A stretch of 64,000 nt of DNA. It comes from Candidatus Hamiltonella defensa 5AT (Acyrthosiphon pisum). GTDB lineage: Bacteria > Pseudomonadota > Gammaproteobacteria > Enterobacterales > Enterobacteriaceae. The stretch covers positions 1,848,006-1,912,005 of the forward strand of contig NC_012751.1 in assembly GCF_000021705.1 (NCBI RefSeq). Direction: 5' to 3'. Of the stretch, positions 39,200-48,476 are shown piece by piece; position 1 is the first letter of the stretch, and each line of letters opens with the position of its first letter. The notes under the pieces are model-generated. The model saw only the letters and a list, made by a program, of their open reading frames with translations, did not search any database and was not told where the DNA came from. The translations under genes and the position numbers were made by a program.

Positions 39200-39823
39200 T
39201 TAATCTAAATTATGCCTTTGGCTGAAATGATATAAATCTACCATATTGTTTAATTGCAACTTATACATCATACGACTTTTATAAGTACTCACTGTTTTAT
39301 GACTGATCTTCATTTGTTCTGCAATGTCGAGTATTTTCATTCCTTTGCTTAAACAGGATAAAACCTGTAATTCTTTCGTAGACAACTGATTAATTCTATC
39401 TGTTTCATCTGAAAAAGGCTTGCTGTCAGAAAATTCTGCGCGTTGCAAAGGAAAAAAACTATAACCCGATTCTATAGAACGTAAGGCATTTTTGAGTTCA
39501 GACAAATTATTGCGTTTACTAATAAAACCGTCTGCACCCGCTTGTTTACAACGGGTGATATAGTGAGCGTTGTCCTTCCCTGTCAAAACAAGTATCCCGC
39601 CTTTATACTCTTGATGACGTAAGCGGAGCACCAGATCAATGCCATTGAGAGAAAGAATATCAATATCAACCAAAATTAAATCTGGATTGAATTGTTTTAC
39701 CTGCTGTAACGCTTTAAAACCGTCATCTACTTCGCCGACCACAGTGTAGTTTTCTTTTTCTAATAACATTCTAATCGCTAACCGAGCGACAGGGTGATCA
39801 TCGACTATCAATATACTTGCCAT
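39200..39823 (-). CDS. Orphan response regulator, NarL/FixJ family, EvgA-like
   Basis: 207 aa. Receiver domain about 1-120: acidic pair in ILIVDDHPVARLAIRML, phospho-acceptor Asp near 53 in DLILVDIDI, Thr in VLTGKD near 81, Lys in DGFISKRN near 103. LuxR-type helix-turn-helix about 140-205: LSTKELQVLSCLSKGMKILDIA..MKISHKTVSTYKSRMMYKL. Length and several blocks recall E. coli EvgA (SNKTVSTYKSRLMEKL). No sensor kinase gene is adjacent on either side, so the partner is elsewhere or lost. Its own gene is monocistronic, with the accessory region downstream. Confidence 0.88.
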   Translation of the reverse strand: MASILIVDDHPVARLAIRMLLEKENYTVVGEVDDGFKALQQVKQFNPDLILVDIDILSLNGIDLVLRLRHQEYKGGILVLTGKDNAHYITRCKQAGADGFISKRNNLSELKNALRSIESGYSFFPLQRAEFSDSKPFSDETDRINQLSTKELQVLSCLSKGMKILDIAEQMKISHKTVSTYKSRMMYKLQLNNMVDLYHFSQRHNLD

Positions 39824-39918
39824 ATTCGTTCCTTCATCAGTTAATCAAAAAACACACATAGTTTATAGAAGGTACACTTTAGGTTTACTGGGGCGTGTTT
39901 ATAAAAAATCATTTAACA

Positions 39919-40766
39919 TTACAAAATAATAGTACGATTGCCATAAACAAAAACTCGTTGGGCCAATACCAAAGATAAAGCCCTGCTTAATACATTTTTT
40001 TCTACATCTCGCCCCGCAAGCATCATATTTTCAGCTGTATAGGAATGATCTACATTAATCACATCTTGCATGATAATAGGACCTTCATCCAAACAGTGAT
40101 TCACATAATGTGCCGTGGCGCCAATAATTTTGACCCCTCGTTCATATGCCTGATGGTAGGGACGGGCCCCGATAAATGCAGGTAAAAATGAATGGTGTAT
40201 ATTGATAATTCGATGAGGATAATGTGTGACAAAGGTAGGAGTGAGCACTCTCATATATTTTGCTAATACAATATAATCCGGATGATAGTGATCTATTTGA
40301 GTAATCAATTGCTGCTCATGTTGTTCACGATTCAACGCCTCGTGGCTAATAAAATGATAAGGCAGATCAAAACGCTCCGTTAAATTTCCAAGTTCATTGT
40401 GATTACTGATGACTGCCACAATTTCTGCATCCAGATCACCATAAGCAGTTTTGATTAAAAGATCACCTAAACAATGTGCTTCTTTTGTCACTAAAACCAT
40501 AATACGTTGCCGACGGACAGTATGTAATTTTTGAAGCATGCCTATAGGTAATGTTTTTTCCAAATCAGCCAATAAAGCCACATTGTCGAAGATCCCTTCA
40601 AGCTCTGTCCTCATAAAAAAACGACCAGTGAGATGATCTACAAACTCACTGTTTTGAACAATATTGAGTTTATGTTCGTAACAAATATGCGTAATTTTGG
40701 CAATTAACCCTTTTGAATCAGGGCAAATGGTTTGTAATACTTTTGTTTCTCTTTTTTTTTTAACAT
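39919..40766 (-). CDS. purU: Formyltetrahydrofolate deformylase, start separated by an A10 frameshift
   Basis: Hydrolyses 10-formyl-THF to formate and THF. Similarity to E. coli PurU covers the whole 280-residue family: the ACT-type N-domain (VLQTICPDSKGLIAKITHIC, then NIVQNSEFVDHLTGRFF) and the formyltransferase domain with KEAHCLGDLLIK, NIHHSFLPAFIGARPYHQAY (active-site His) and GATAHYV..LDEGPI. The only standard start, ATG at 40766, reads ATG TTA followed by ten A in total (minus strand of 40752-40761), which puts the rest out of frame by one; 11 or 8 A would restore it. Internal ATG 40614 would drop the regulatory domain. Transcript slippage on A10, or a non-standard ATT/ATA start, would rescue it. 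It lies downstream of hns. Confidence 0.85.
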
Positions 40767-40931
40767 GAATTATTTAGATCCTGAATTTGCTTGATATTAA
40801 AATTTATGGACTTATTTAGGAAAAAATTGAATGAAAATAAAAAAATCCCAACTTATATGATTAAATTATTTAAATATATTAATAAAATTTTTTTAAATTT
40901 CGCCTTAGAGAAAAATTCTCTTTTTAAGAAA

Positions 40932-40971
40932 ATAAAAAATACCCTCTAGAAAAAAGAGAGTATTTTTGATA
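40932..40971 (-). terminator. Terminator after hns
   Basis: Minus strand aaaatactctc, a 9-nt loop, gagggtatttttt: a long A/T-flanked stem with U-rich tail about 40 nt after the hns stop. The A-rich side makes it potentially bidirectional. Confidence 0.75.
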
Positions 40972-41011
40972 ATGCCTCATCATTTTTTATGACTATAATG
41001 AATAAAATTCT

Positions 41012-41434
41012 TTATGATAAGCCGTCTTTTAATAAGAAGTCTTCTAATGATTTTTTCTTTTCTTCAAGCGCTTTTTTAATTAACGCAGGAGTACGACCTT
41101 GACCTGTCCAGGTCTTTTTTTCACCTTTTTCGTCAATATATTGATATTTCGCAGGGCGAATGGCGCGTTTTGTTTTAGCTGTTACTTTATTAGAAGTACT
41201 TATTTGCAATAACTCGTTAGGGTCAATACCCTCTTCAACTAAAATTGCCTTCATTTTTTCTAATTTACGTTTATATTCTTCTTTATCCTTTTTAGCCTTA
41301 TTTTCTTCTTGTTTTCGGTCATTCACTACAGCCATCAATTTTTCAAGCATTTCTTCTAATGTTTCAAGACTACATTCACGGGCTTGAGCACGCAACGTAC
41401 GTATATTATTCAGAATTTTTAAAGCTTCACTCAT
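41012..41434 (-). CDS. hns: Nucleoid protein H-NS
   Basis: 140 aa (E. coli 137). It coats AT-rich DNA and silences acquired genes. N-terminal oligomerisation domain starts MSEALKILNNIRTLRAQARE and is followed by a long charged coiled coil (about 20-80). The C-terminal DNA-binding domain about 92-138 has the hook loop within WTGQGRTPALIKKAL (consensus TWTGQGRTP). In a genome with this much AT-rich mobile DNA its role as a xenogeneic silencer may matter for the accessory region here. A terminator follows at 40932-40971 and purU is the next gene on the same strand. Confidence 0.96.
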   Translation of the reverse strand: MSEALKILNNIRTLRAQARECSLETLEEMLEKLMAVVNDRKQEENKAKKDKEEYKRKLEKMKAILVEEGIDPNELLQISTSNKVTAKTKRAIRPAKYQYIDEKGEKKTWTGQGRTPALIKKALEEKKKSLEDFLLKDGLS

Positions 41435-41923
41435 TGTTATAATCTCATATTTAAATAATATTAGAGGGTGTGTAAATAATAATAGAATGCTATTTTCTTT
41501 TCTGCAATAGCGAACTTTAAGTCAGTTCAAAAGTTTTACGCTTCTTAAAGCTAAAATTTTTTCAAATTCACTTTCAATTTAGATAAATTTTTACTTTTTG
41601 ATAAAATGTTGTTTTATAAAAACATGATTTTATTATTAAATAATAAGTTTCCTTTATATTAATATCTTGCTTTAAAGTTAATTTTTCTTTTTTAATATGA
41701 TTAAGAAAAAAATTGTCTCAAATTTGTTAAATTAAATTAACTTAACTAAAAATCTACTGTCGAGCTTTTTTAATAAAAGACAAACTTAATTTTTTTTAAG
41801 TAGTTAAATTAATCGCATAAATTAATATGACTCATAACAAAAATAAACAAGTGATTTTTTATAAATACTTTTGATCCTGATCAGCAGGTTGATTTTTTAT
41901 GTATTTTATCAATCTTATTATTT
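41435..41923. other. Very AT-rich spacer upstream of hns
   Basis: 489 bp with no ORF of note, dominated by A and T tracts. It must contain the hns promoter and, given H-NS autoregulation, could be bound by H-NS itself. The end includes cls downstream sequence. Confidence 0.45.
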
Positions 41924-43390
41924 TTATAACAAGGGGCTAAAAAAATAAAACAATCGCTCAATGATGCTCTGCCAGACAGATCGTTTTTCCCACTGATCTT
42001 TTTCTAAAAGAACAGAATTTTTCACATAATCATTTTGCAGACTGGCCAGATTTTCTCCAAAATCACGATCATCTATGGCAACAGTAATTTCAAAATTAAG
42101 CCATAAACTTCGCATATCGAGATTCACGGTTCCAATTAAGCTCAGCTGTTTATCTACCAAAACACTTTTACTGTGTAGCATTCCTCCTTGAAATTGATAA
42201 ATTTTAACTTTGGCTTTTAATAAGTCAGCAAAAAAAGCACGGCTTGCCCAACTCACTATCATAGAATTGCTACGATAGGGAAGAATAATGATCACCTCTA
42301 CTCCCCTTTGAGAGGCCGTACAAATGGCATGAAGCAAGTCTTCACTCGGGACAAAATAAGGCGTCGTCATAATCAGTTGTTCACGTGCAGAATACACTGC
42401 CGTTAACAGGGCTTGATGGATAATGTCTTCAGGAAATCCTGGCCCAGAGGCAATCACCTGAAGAGGGCCTGCTGTTTTATCATGCTCTTTAAGATCAATA
42501 TTGTGACGGGAAAATTCAGGTAAAATGTGTTTACTGGTTTCCATTTGCCAGTCGCAAGCATAAACCATGCCGATGGCGGTCGCTATAGAACCCTCCATTC
42601 GAGCCATCAGATCAACCCATGGGCCCACCTTGTTTTTTTTCTTGGTATGATGAGAAGTATCGACCATATTCATACTGCCTGTGTACACAATGTAGTTATC
42701 AATCAGCACAATTTTGCGATGTTGTCTCAAATCCATACGACGAAAAAACATGCGTAATACATTCACTTTTAAAGCTTCGACAAGATGAATACCCGCATTC
42801 AACATCATTGCGGGATACTGGCTACGAAAAAAAGCTCGGCTTCCTGCAGAATCGAGCATGAGACGGCAGTTGACACCTCGACGTGCTGCCGCCATTAATG
42901 CTTCGGCAATGTCATCTACCCATCCCCCTACTTGCCAGATATAAAAAACCATCTTTATATCATGTCGAGCCTGTTGAATATCTCTTATCAATCTTTTTAA
43001 CGTTTGCTCATTAGTAGTGAGGAGCTCTAATTGATGCGCCTTCATCGCGCCGATTCCTTGACGAAGTTCACAGAGCTGAAATAAAGGCGCTGCGACAGCA
43101 CTATGTGGAGGAAAAAAGAGCTGTCTGGCGTCTTTTGATTGATTTAATGCGTTTGTTGTTAATGGCCATAAAGCTTTTGCTCTCAGCGCCCGAGCCTTAC
43201 CTAAATTAAGTTCACCAAAAGAGAGATAAGCGATAATGCCGACTAAAGGAAAAATATAGATCACCAATAACCAAGCCATAGCAGAGGGAACGCCTCGTCG
43301 TTTAATTAAAATGCGTAATGTGATCCCTGCAATCAGTAGCCAATATCCAAATAACACAATCGAGCTGATAAAGGTGTAAAATGTGTTCAT
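41924..43390 (-). CDS. clsA: Cardiolipin synthase A
   Basis: 488 aa (E. coli ClsA 486). It condenses two phosphatidylglycerols to cardiolipin and glycerol at the inner membrane. Two N-terminal membrane helices (about 4-28 and 38-58), then two phospholipase-D catalytic repeats: HRKIVLIDNYIVYTGSMN near 222 and HSKSVLVDKQLSLIGTVN near 403, each with the full HxK(x)4D pattern. Both active sites are intact. Monocistronic; the ail region follows on the other strand. Confidence 0.96.
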   Translation of the reverse strand: MNTFYTFISSIVLFGYWLLIAGITLRILIKRRGVPSAMAWLLVIYIFPLVGIIAYLSFGELNLGKARALRAKALWPLTTNALNQSKDARQLFFPPHSAVAAPLFQLCELRQGIGAMKAHQLELLTTNEQTLKRLIRDIQQARHDIKMVFYIWQVGGWVDDIAEALMAAARRGVNCRLMLDSAGSRAFFRSQYPAMMLNAGIHLVEALKVNVLRMFFRRMDLRQHRKIVLIDNYIVYTGSMNMVDTSHHTKKKNKVGPWVDLMARMEGSIATAIGMVYACDWQMETSKHILPEFSRHNIDLKEHDKTAGPLQVIASGPGFPEDIIHQALLTAVYSAREQLIMTTPYFVPSEDLLHAICTASQRGVEVIIILPYRSNSMIVSWASRAFFADLLKAKVKIYQFQGGMLHSKSVLVDKQLSLIGTVNLDMRSLWLNFEITVAIDDRDFGENLASLQNDYVKNSVLLEKDQWEKRSVWQSIIERLFYFFSPLL

Positions 43391-43445
43391 AAATAAATTA
43401 CAATCCTTTTGTTTTGTGCATTTATCAAAATAAGTGAGTAAATTA

Positions 43446-43704
43446 ATGACACAAATAATATTTTAAACATCATTGTCGGTATTTCATCTGCAAATGCTGA
43501 ATTAGCATATGCTTTATCCGTCGGTTACGCTTCGAATTAATGTGGAATTAATGAAAAAGAGTTCAACCTTTAATTTAAGAAAAATATTAACTCTGAAGGG
43601 GTTAACGTTAAATATCGTTGTCGATTTTTTTATGAATAAACTAAAATGTTTAATGGCAATAAAAAAGGTGTGACGGCAATTTTTTAGGCATTCGTTTTTA
43701 ATTA
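43446..43704 (+). pseudogene. Decayed duplicate of the ail/ompX-like gene
   Basis: Bases from 43475 (gtcggtatttcatctgcaaa...) match the intact gene at 43996 closely over its signal peptide and first strand, then again around ggggttaacgttaaatatcgttgtcg, and at the end (ttaggcattcgtttttaatt against ttaggctatcgcttttaatt, followed by the same aagc). The copy is only about 260 bp against 579 bp, with several frame changes and internal deletions. It is a tandem duplication that decayed while the downstream copy was kept. Confidence 0.8.
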
Positions 43705-43995
43705 AGCCAATTTTTTATCATACTATCTATTCTATAAAGTTACCGGATTGAAAATTCTTGCGTAAAAAATCTTAAAACCAAAATTGCCAGATTTTTTTAT
43801 TCAAAATAAGTTAATTTAAGAAAAAGAAAGTCAAATAAAACCTGAGATAAAAGTTTTGAAAATTTTATCATGTACAGCTATGCGATTTATCTTATATAAT
43901 ATCGAAGAGACAATCTTAACTCTGTTTTTTATTTTTGTCTTTTTATCTATCTTTAGCAATAAAAATATTTTTATACAAAATAAATAGGGTGTGCT

Positions 43996-44574
43996 ATGAA
44001 AAAAACTTTAATATACAGTGTATTAGCAATGGGCTCAATGGTCGGCATTTCATCTGCAAATGCTGAATTAGAAAATTCTTTATCCGTAGGTTACGCTTGG
44101 AGTTCATTGGGGGTTATCGACGAGAAAAATAAGTTAAAAACAAATAAAGATGCTGGCCCTAAAGGGATTAACCTTAAATATCGTTATGAGATAGATAACC
44201 AGCTAGGGATCATCACTTCTTTCACTTATTTAAGAAAAAAAGACGACCTATTGGTGAAAATTGGGTCAACAGATATAAATTATTCATTAAATTTTAATTA
44301 TTATTCTCTTTTAATAGGGCCAACTTATCGCTTTAATGAATGGGTGAGCGGCTATGCTGCATTAGGTTTCGTTCATTCAAAAGTAAAAGAAGCAGCTAAG
44401 TTCATAAATATTGATGAAAAAGCTGATAACAAGAAAAACGGCTTTGCAGGTATGATAGGTTTTCAGGTGAATCCAATGACAAATATTGTTATCGATGGTT
44501 CTTTTGAATATGCTAAATCTGTCTATGGAAAAAAAGCGAAGGTTTGGTCAATTGGCTTAGGCTATCGCTTTTAA
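43996..44574 (+). CDS. Ail/OmpX-family outer-membrane beta-barrel
   Basis: 192 aa. Signal peptide MKKTLIYSVLAMGSMVGISS to ANA-ELEN (cleavage about 23/24). The rest alternates as an 8-stranded barrel: LSVGYAWSSLG, NLKYRYEIDNQLGIITSFTY, YYSLLIGPTYRFNEWVSGYA, GMIGFQVNPMTNIVIDGSFE and the C-terminal SIGLGYRF with a terminal Phe, the outer-membrane insertion signal. Family members (Ail, OmpX, PagC, Lom) bind host cells or resist complement. In a symbiont a role in host contact is a reasonable inference. A strong terminator follows at 44600. Confidence 0.9.
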   Translation: MKKTLIYSVLAMGSMVGISSANAELENSLSVGYAWSSLGVIDEKNKLKTNKDAGPKGINLKYRYEIDNQLGIITSFTYLRKKDDLLVKIGSTDINYSLNFNYYSLLIGPTYRFNEWVSGYAALGFVHSKVKEAAKFINIDEKADNKKNGFAGMIGFQVNPMTNIVIDGSFEYAKSVYGKKAKVWSIGLGYRF

Positions 44575-44599
44575 TTAAGCAAAACCATATTATTTATGA

Positions 44600-44623
44600 G
44601 CCACCGGAAGGTGGCTTTTTTTA
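44600..44623 (+). terminator. Rho-independent terminator after ail-like gene
   Basis: gccacc-ggaa-ggtggc: a perfect 6-bp stem with a GNRA-type loop and seven T. It lies 25 nt after the ail stop and 27 nt before tonB. Confidence 0.93.
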
Positions 44624-44650
44624 TCATTTGTTAAAAATTTTCCATAAAGA

Positions 44651-45373
44651 ATGTTAAAACAAAATTTGTGGGCGCCTTTTTTAAAAGCTTGGCCTTTTTT
44701 ATTTTCTTTAGGGTTGCATGTTTTTTTGATCTTTATGCTTTTGCATTTTTTTATTGAGATCCCACCCCCAAATTTAGCGTCTTCGTCTTTAAAAGTGCAC
44801 ATGAACTATCATGGAGCTTCTTTTTTAAAGCCCTCTTTTATCGAACAGCCCTCTCAAAAGTTTACAACACCAGCGGATCTTGTTGATTCTGCTGAACTGC
44901 GCTCATTACCGATTAAAAAAAATAAATATAGCCCGATAAAAAAAACAAAAAAACATCCCTCTAAAAAATCTGCCCCAAACAAAATGCCGGTGATAAAAAA
45001 CGAAGCCTCTTCCGATCCCGATTTTTTGACTCAATCAATTCAAAAAAGAGAAGGTGATGTTGTTGAATCCAGCCAAACGGCTTCCTCTTCTACAGGAGCA
45101 GATACAGAGCCGGTATCGTTTAAAAAAGTGAAACCTGTTTATCCTGCACGAGCTTTGGCTCTCGGGATTGAGGGAAAAGTGAAGGTGCAATATGACATTG
45201 ATGATCAAGGCAGGGTAAAAAATATACGTCTACTAGAATCTGATCCCCCTCATATTTTTGAACGTAGCGTCAAAACGGCGATGAAAAAGTGGAAATTTCA
45301 AGCGCATCCTTTTAAAAACCGTGTGACAGTGATTATTTTTAAGCTCGACAATAATCAAATGCCAGTCGAATAA
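44651..45373 (+). CDS. tonB: Energy transducer TonB
   Basis: 240 aa. It spans the periplasm and passes proton-motive force from ExbBD to outer-membrane siderophore and vitamin receptors. N-terminal membrane anchor about 12-38 (FLFSLGLHVFLIFMLLHFF); middle part Pro/Lys/Ser-rich and basic (KKNKYSPIKKTKKHPSKKS), shorter on Pro-Glu/Pro-Lys repeats than E. coli; C-terminal domain about 158-240 with KPVYPARALALGIEGKVKVQ (the YP motif), DIDDQGRVKNIRLLES and FERSVKTAMKKWKFQ. No clear Fur box was found in the short upstream gap. It is followed, convergently, by yciB; yciA, next to tonB in E. coli, is missing. Confidence 0.94.
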   Translation: MLKQNLWAPFLKAWPFLFSLGLHVFLIFMLLHFFIEIPPPNLASSSLKVHMNYHGASFLKPSFIEQPSQKFTTPADLVDSAELRSLPIKKNKYSPIKKTKKHPSKKSAPNKMPVIKNEASSDPDFLTQSIQKREGDVVESSQTASSSTGADTEPVSFKKVKPVYPARALALGIEGKVKVQYDIDDQGRVKNIRLLESDPPHIFERSVKTAMKKWKFQAHPFKNRVTVIIFKLDNNQMPVE

Positions 45374-45425
45374 AAGGGAAGATGTTCTAAAACTTTCAAA
45401 CCAATTTTCAGTGGCTTTTTTCATG

Positions 45426-45968
45426 TCATTTTTTTTTATCAGTTTGATCGAGGTGCCGATAAATATAAACAACCGTCAACAAAGTGAATAAAAAAGTGGC
45501 CGCGGTCAAACCAAATACTTTGAAATTGACCCAAATTGATAGCGGAAACCAAAATGCAATATAAATATTAGTGATACCACAGATTAAAAAAAAGAGCGCC
45601 CAATACAAGTTCATTCTTGACCAAATGTGATCAGGTAAACTCAATTCTTTACCCAAAAGGCGTTGTATTAACGTTTTTTTAAATATCCACTGGCCGATAA
45701 GTAAAGCCGCAGAGAATAAAAAATAAATGATGGTCACTTTCCACTTAATAAAAATATCACTGTGAAAAATTAATGTCATGCTGCTCAATACCACGACAAT
45801 AATTGTACTCACCAGCATCATGGTTTCTATTTTTCGATATTTTATCCAAACCAGAGCCAAAACGAAGAGACTGGAAACAATCAATGCACCGGAAGCAACA
45901 AAGATGTCATATTTTTTATAAAAAATAAAAAATATGATTAACGGGATCAAATCTAAAAGTGTTTTCAT
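45426..45968 (-). CDS. yciB: Inner-membrane septation protein YciB (IspZ)
   Basis: 180 aa, five hydrophobic segments. MKTLLDLIPLIIFFIFYKKY and DIFVASGALIV open the family pattern; SDIFIKWKVTIIYFLFSAAL and WSRMNLYWALFFLICGITNIYIAF follow. YciB affects envelope integrity and cell division in enterics; its biochemical role is not settled. One base separates it from the yciC stop, so they form an operon. Confidence 0.93.
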   Translation of the reverse strand: MKTLLDLIPLIIFFIFYKKYDIFVASGALIVSSLFVLALVWIKYRKIETMMLVSTIIVVVLSSMTLIFHSDIFIKWKVTIIYFLFSAALLIGQWIFKKTLIQRLLGKELSLPDHIWSRMNLYWALFFLICGITNIYIAFWFPLSIWVNFKVFGLTAATFLFTLLTVVYIYRHLDQTDKKK

Positions 45969-45969
45969 T

Positions 45970-46725
45970 TTATGCCCGCAATAACATGTATAAACGAAAT
46001 AAATAAACCAGTAAGAATGCCAATAAAAAATAATTTAAGGCGTTAAATATCAGTATCATCATATTGTGAGAAGAAATATTAAGGTGATTGATTGAAAGCA
46101 ACAGCAAAAGCAGGAGTTTGGCGCTCCACCAGAGCAACATAGCTGGAATAATGAGACGAGCATGAGTAAATGCCATTTTACTGCTGCGGCTTATGGCCGA
46201 AAAAATCCCTACTTTTTCATTGATAAAAATAATAGGAGAGAACGAAACGCTCAGTGCGATAATAATGCCAGGAATAATAAAAGCGGTTAGTCCAAGTTGG
46301 ATCAATAGTGTACAAATAAAAACCAATAAAAATAACTTAGGCAGTACAGGTAAGAAAGTAGACAGAGTTTTCAAAAATCTGACAGGGCGATTGTTTGATA
46401 TCTCTATCATGATACTTAACATCCCTCCTATTAAAAGAACATGACCCAATAGCATTGAAAAAGTCGCGCAAGCGGATATTTTCAGTATTGCCATTTGCTG
46501 CTCAGGGCTCATCTGAGAGATCATCTGTTTAATCCCTATATTTTGAGCGTCAATCTGGTTTTTTGTGGTTTCTAAAATGTTCAGTTGTTCCTGGGTGGGT
46601 AAAAATAAATGATTAATCATGACGGTTGTTAATGCAGCGAATAATGTCAGCAATACAATCGTGAATAATTCATTTCGCAAAAAATTAAAACTGTCACGGT
46701 ATAAGCGATTTGCCGTGATAGACAT
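45970..46725 (-). CDS. yciC: UPF0259 membrane protein YciC
   Basis: 251 aa, about six membrane helices. MSITANRLYRDSFNFLRNEL and the TTVMINHLFLPTQEQL loop are as in E. coli YciC; later LIQLGLTAFIIPGIIIALSV and a helical C-terminus. The function is unknown beyond an inner-membrane location and synteny with yciB. First gene of the yciC-yciB pair. Confidence 0.92.
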   Translation of the reverse strand: MSITANRLYRDSFNFLRNELFTIVLLTLFAALTTVMINHLFLPTQEQLNILETTKNQIDAQNIGIKQMISQMSPEQQMAILKISACATFSMLLGHVLLIGGMLSIMIEISNNRPVRFLKTLSTFLPVLPKLFLLVFICTLLIQLGLTAFIIPGIIIALSVSFSPIIFINEKVGIFSAISRSSKMAFTHARLIIPAMLLWWSAKLLLLLLLSINHLNISSHNMMILIFNALNYFLLAFLLVYLFRLYMLLRA

Positions 46726-47084
46726 AGAGGCTCCTAAAAATCAACATAAAAAACGACGCATTATACTCTCGTTAAAGTACCTTGTGCGCCTTAAAAGTTC
46801 ATATCATACGAATATTTTTGGATTTTTAAACAGGGTATTCACAGCTATGAGTTTTTTCGTTTGTTTTGATTGATTAAAAAAATGAATATAAAGGACTGCA
46901 GAGTAAAACCCCGGTCAATCCTTAGGTAGCCAGTATGCCTCGTGTTTACAGATGGGGGTAGAAAGAGGGTAAATAAAATGCAGTCAAGGTAACGATAGGA
47001 AATAGCTTACAAACTTGACTGTACGTTTCATGATTTGAAAGCCAAGGGTATTTCGGATTACAAAGGGAGTATAATTGATAACTA

Positions 47085-47172
47085 TGGCGGAGGAGGTGAG
47101 ATTCGAACTCACGAACGGTTGCCCGTCGACGGTTTTCAAGACCGTTGCCTTCAGCCACTCAGCCACCCCTCC
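47085..47172 (-). tRNA. serT: tRNA-Ser (TGA)
   Basis: 88-nt class II tRNA on the minus strand starting GGAGGGGTGGCTGAGTGGC, anticodon loop CTTGAAA (anticodon TGA), long variable arm (cgacgggcaaccgttcg), T-arm AGTTCGAATCT, encoded CCA at 47085-47087. It lies between yciC and asd, divergent from asd. Confidence 0.97.
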
Positions 47173-47262
47173 AAACGCGGATCGCACTATAAACACTGTC
47201 TACAGTGTTGTAAAGTAGTAGATAATTTTATTATTTTCAATTCTCTTCATCAGGAAAATTTT

Positions 47263-48372
47263 ATGAAAAAAGTAGGTTTGATAGGTTGGCGCGGCATGGT
47301 TGGCTCGGTATTAATGCAACGTATGAAAGAAACCGATGATTTTAAACGCTTAGACCCGATTTTTTTTTCCACAACAGAATCTCAAAAAGGTCAAGCCAAT
47401 CCTGATTTTTCTCCTACAATGGGCAAAATACAAGATGCTCATCATATCGAAACATTAAGATCATTAGATATCATTCTGACCTGCCAGGGAGGGGAATATA
47501 CCAACAGAGTTTATCCGAAATTGCGTGCCACAGGTTGGCAGGGTTATTGGATTGATGCCGCCTCTGCATTGCGGATGGAAAAAGACAGTGTTATAGCGCT
47601 GGATCCTGTGAATTTGAGCCTGATCGAATGTGCTTTAAATAGAGGGATTAAAACCTTTGTCGGCGGCAATTGCACCGTGAGCTTAATGCTGATGTCTCTG
47701 GGAGGATTGTTTAATGCCTCTTTGATCGAATGGGTTTCGTTTGCAACTTATCAAGCCGCTTCAGGGGCCGGGGCACGTCATATGCGTGAATTATTAACTC
47801 AAATGGGGCTTTGCTATACAGAAGTAGCGTCACAGCTACAAGATCCCGCTGCAACGATTCTCGCAATAGAGCGCGAGATCATGGCATTGACACGGAGCGG
47901 CGATCTTCCAACGGACTGTTTCGAAGCCCCTTTAGCAACAAGTTTGATTCCGTGGATTGATATCGCTTCAGAAAATGGCCAGACTCGTGAAGAATGGAAA
48001 GCGGAGGTGGAAGCCAACAAAATTTTGAACAATAAAACGATGATCCCCATTGATGGCATATGCGTACGTATCGGCGCTTTGCGTTGCCATAGCCAGGCGA
48101 TTACACTCAAACTAAAAAAAGATGTTCCTATCAAAGAGATAGAACAAATTCTGGGTTCTTATCATGAATGGGTCAAGGTGATTCCAAACAAAAAACAAAC
48201 GACTTTAGACAGACTCACTCCGGCTGCGGTAAGCGGTACTCTTGATGTGCCCGTGGGTCGATTACGAAAACTAAGTATGGGACCCAAATATTTATCTGCT
48301 TTTACTGTTGGCGATCAACTATTGTGGGGTGCCGCTGAGCCTCTTCGGCGTATGTTGAATTTGCTATTGTGA
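47263..48372 (+). CDS. asd: Aspartate-semialdehyde dehydrogenase
   Basis: 369 aa (E. coli 367) from ATG 47263, which has AGGAAAA ahead; the frame is open upstream through the tRNA but those codons are not part of the gene. It reduces aspartyl phosphate to the semialdehyde needed for lysine, threonine, methionine and diaminopimelate. NADP site VGLIGWRGMVGSVLMQRM near 4, active Cys in GGNCTVSLMLMSLG near 132, substrate-binding RIGALRCHSQA near 267, GSYHEWVKVIPN near 300. Diaminopimelate for cell wall explains its retention even in nutritionally dependent symbionts. Confidence 0.97.
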   Translation: MKKVGLIGWRGMVGSVLMQRMKETDDFKRLDPIFFSTTESQKGQANPDFSPTMGKIQDAHHIETLRSLDIILTCQGGEYTNRVYPKLRATGWQGYWIDAASALRMEKDSVIALDPVNLSLIECALNRGIKTFVGGNCTVSLMLMSLGGLFNASLIEWVSFATYQAASGAGARHMRELLTQMGLCYTEVASQLQDPAATILAIEREIMALTRSGDLPTDCFEAPLATSLIPWIDIASENGQTREEWKAEVEANKILNNKTMIPIDGICVRIGALRCHSQAITLKLKKDVPIKEIEQILGSYHEWVKVIPNKKQTTLDRLTPAAVSGTLDVPVGRLRKLSMGPKYLSAFTVGDQLLWGAAEPLRRMLNLLL

Positions 48373-48476
48373 AAGTTAAAAAAATAGAATTTAGTTGATT
48401 TTTAAAAAGCTCTAATATCGGTATGTTTTCAATCTTTAACAGGCCTACCGTATTCGTAAACCCTTTAGGATGAAAA

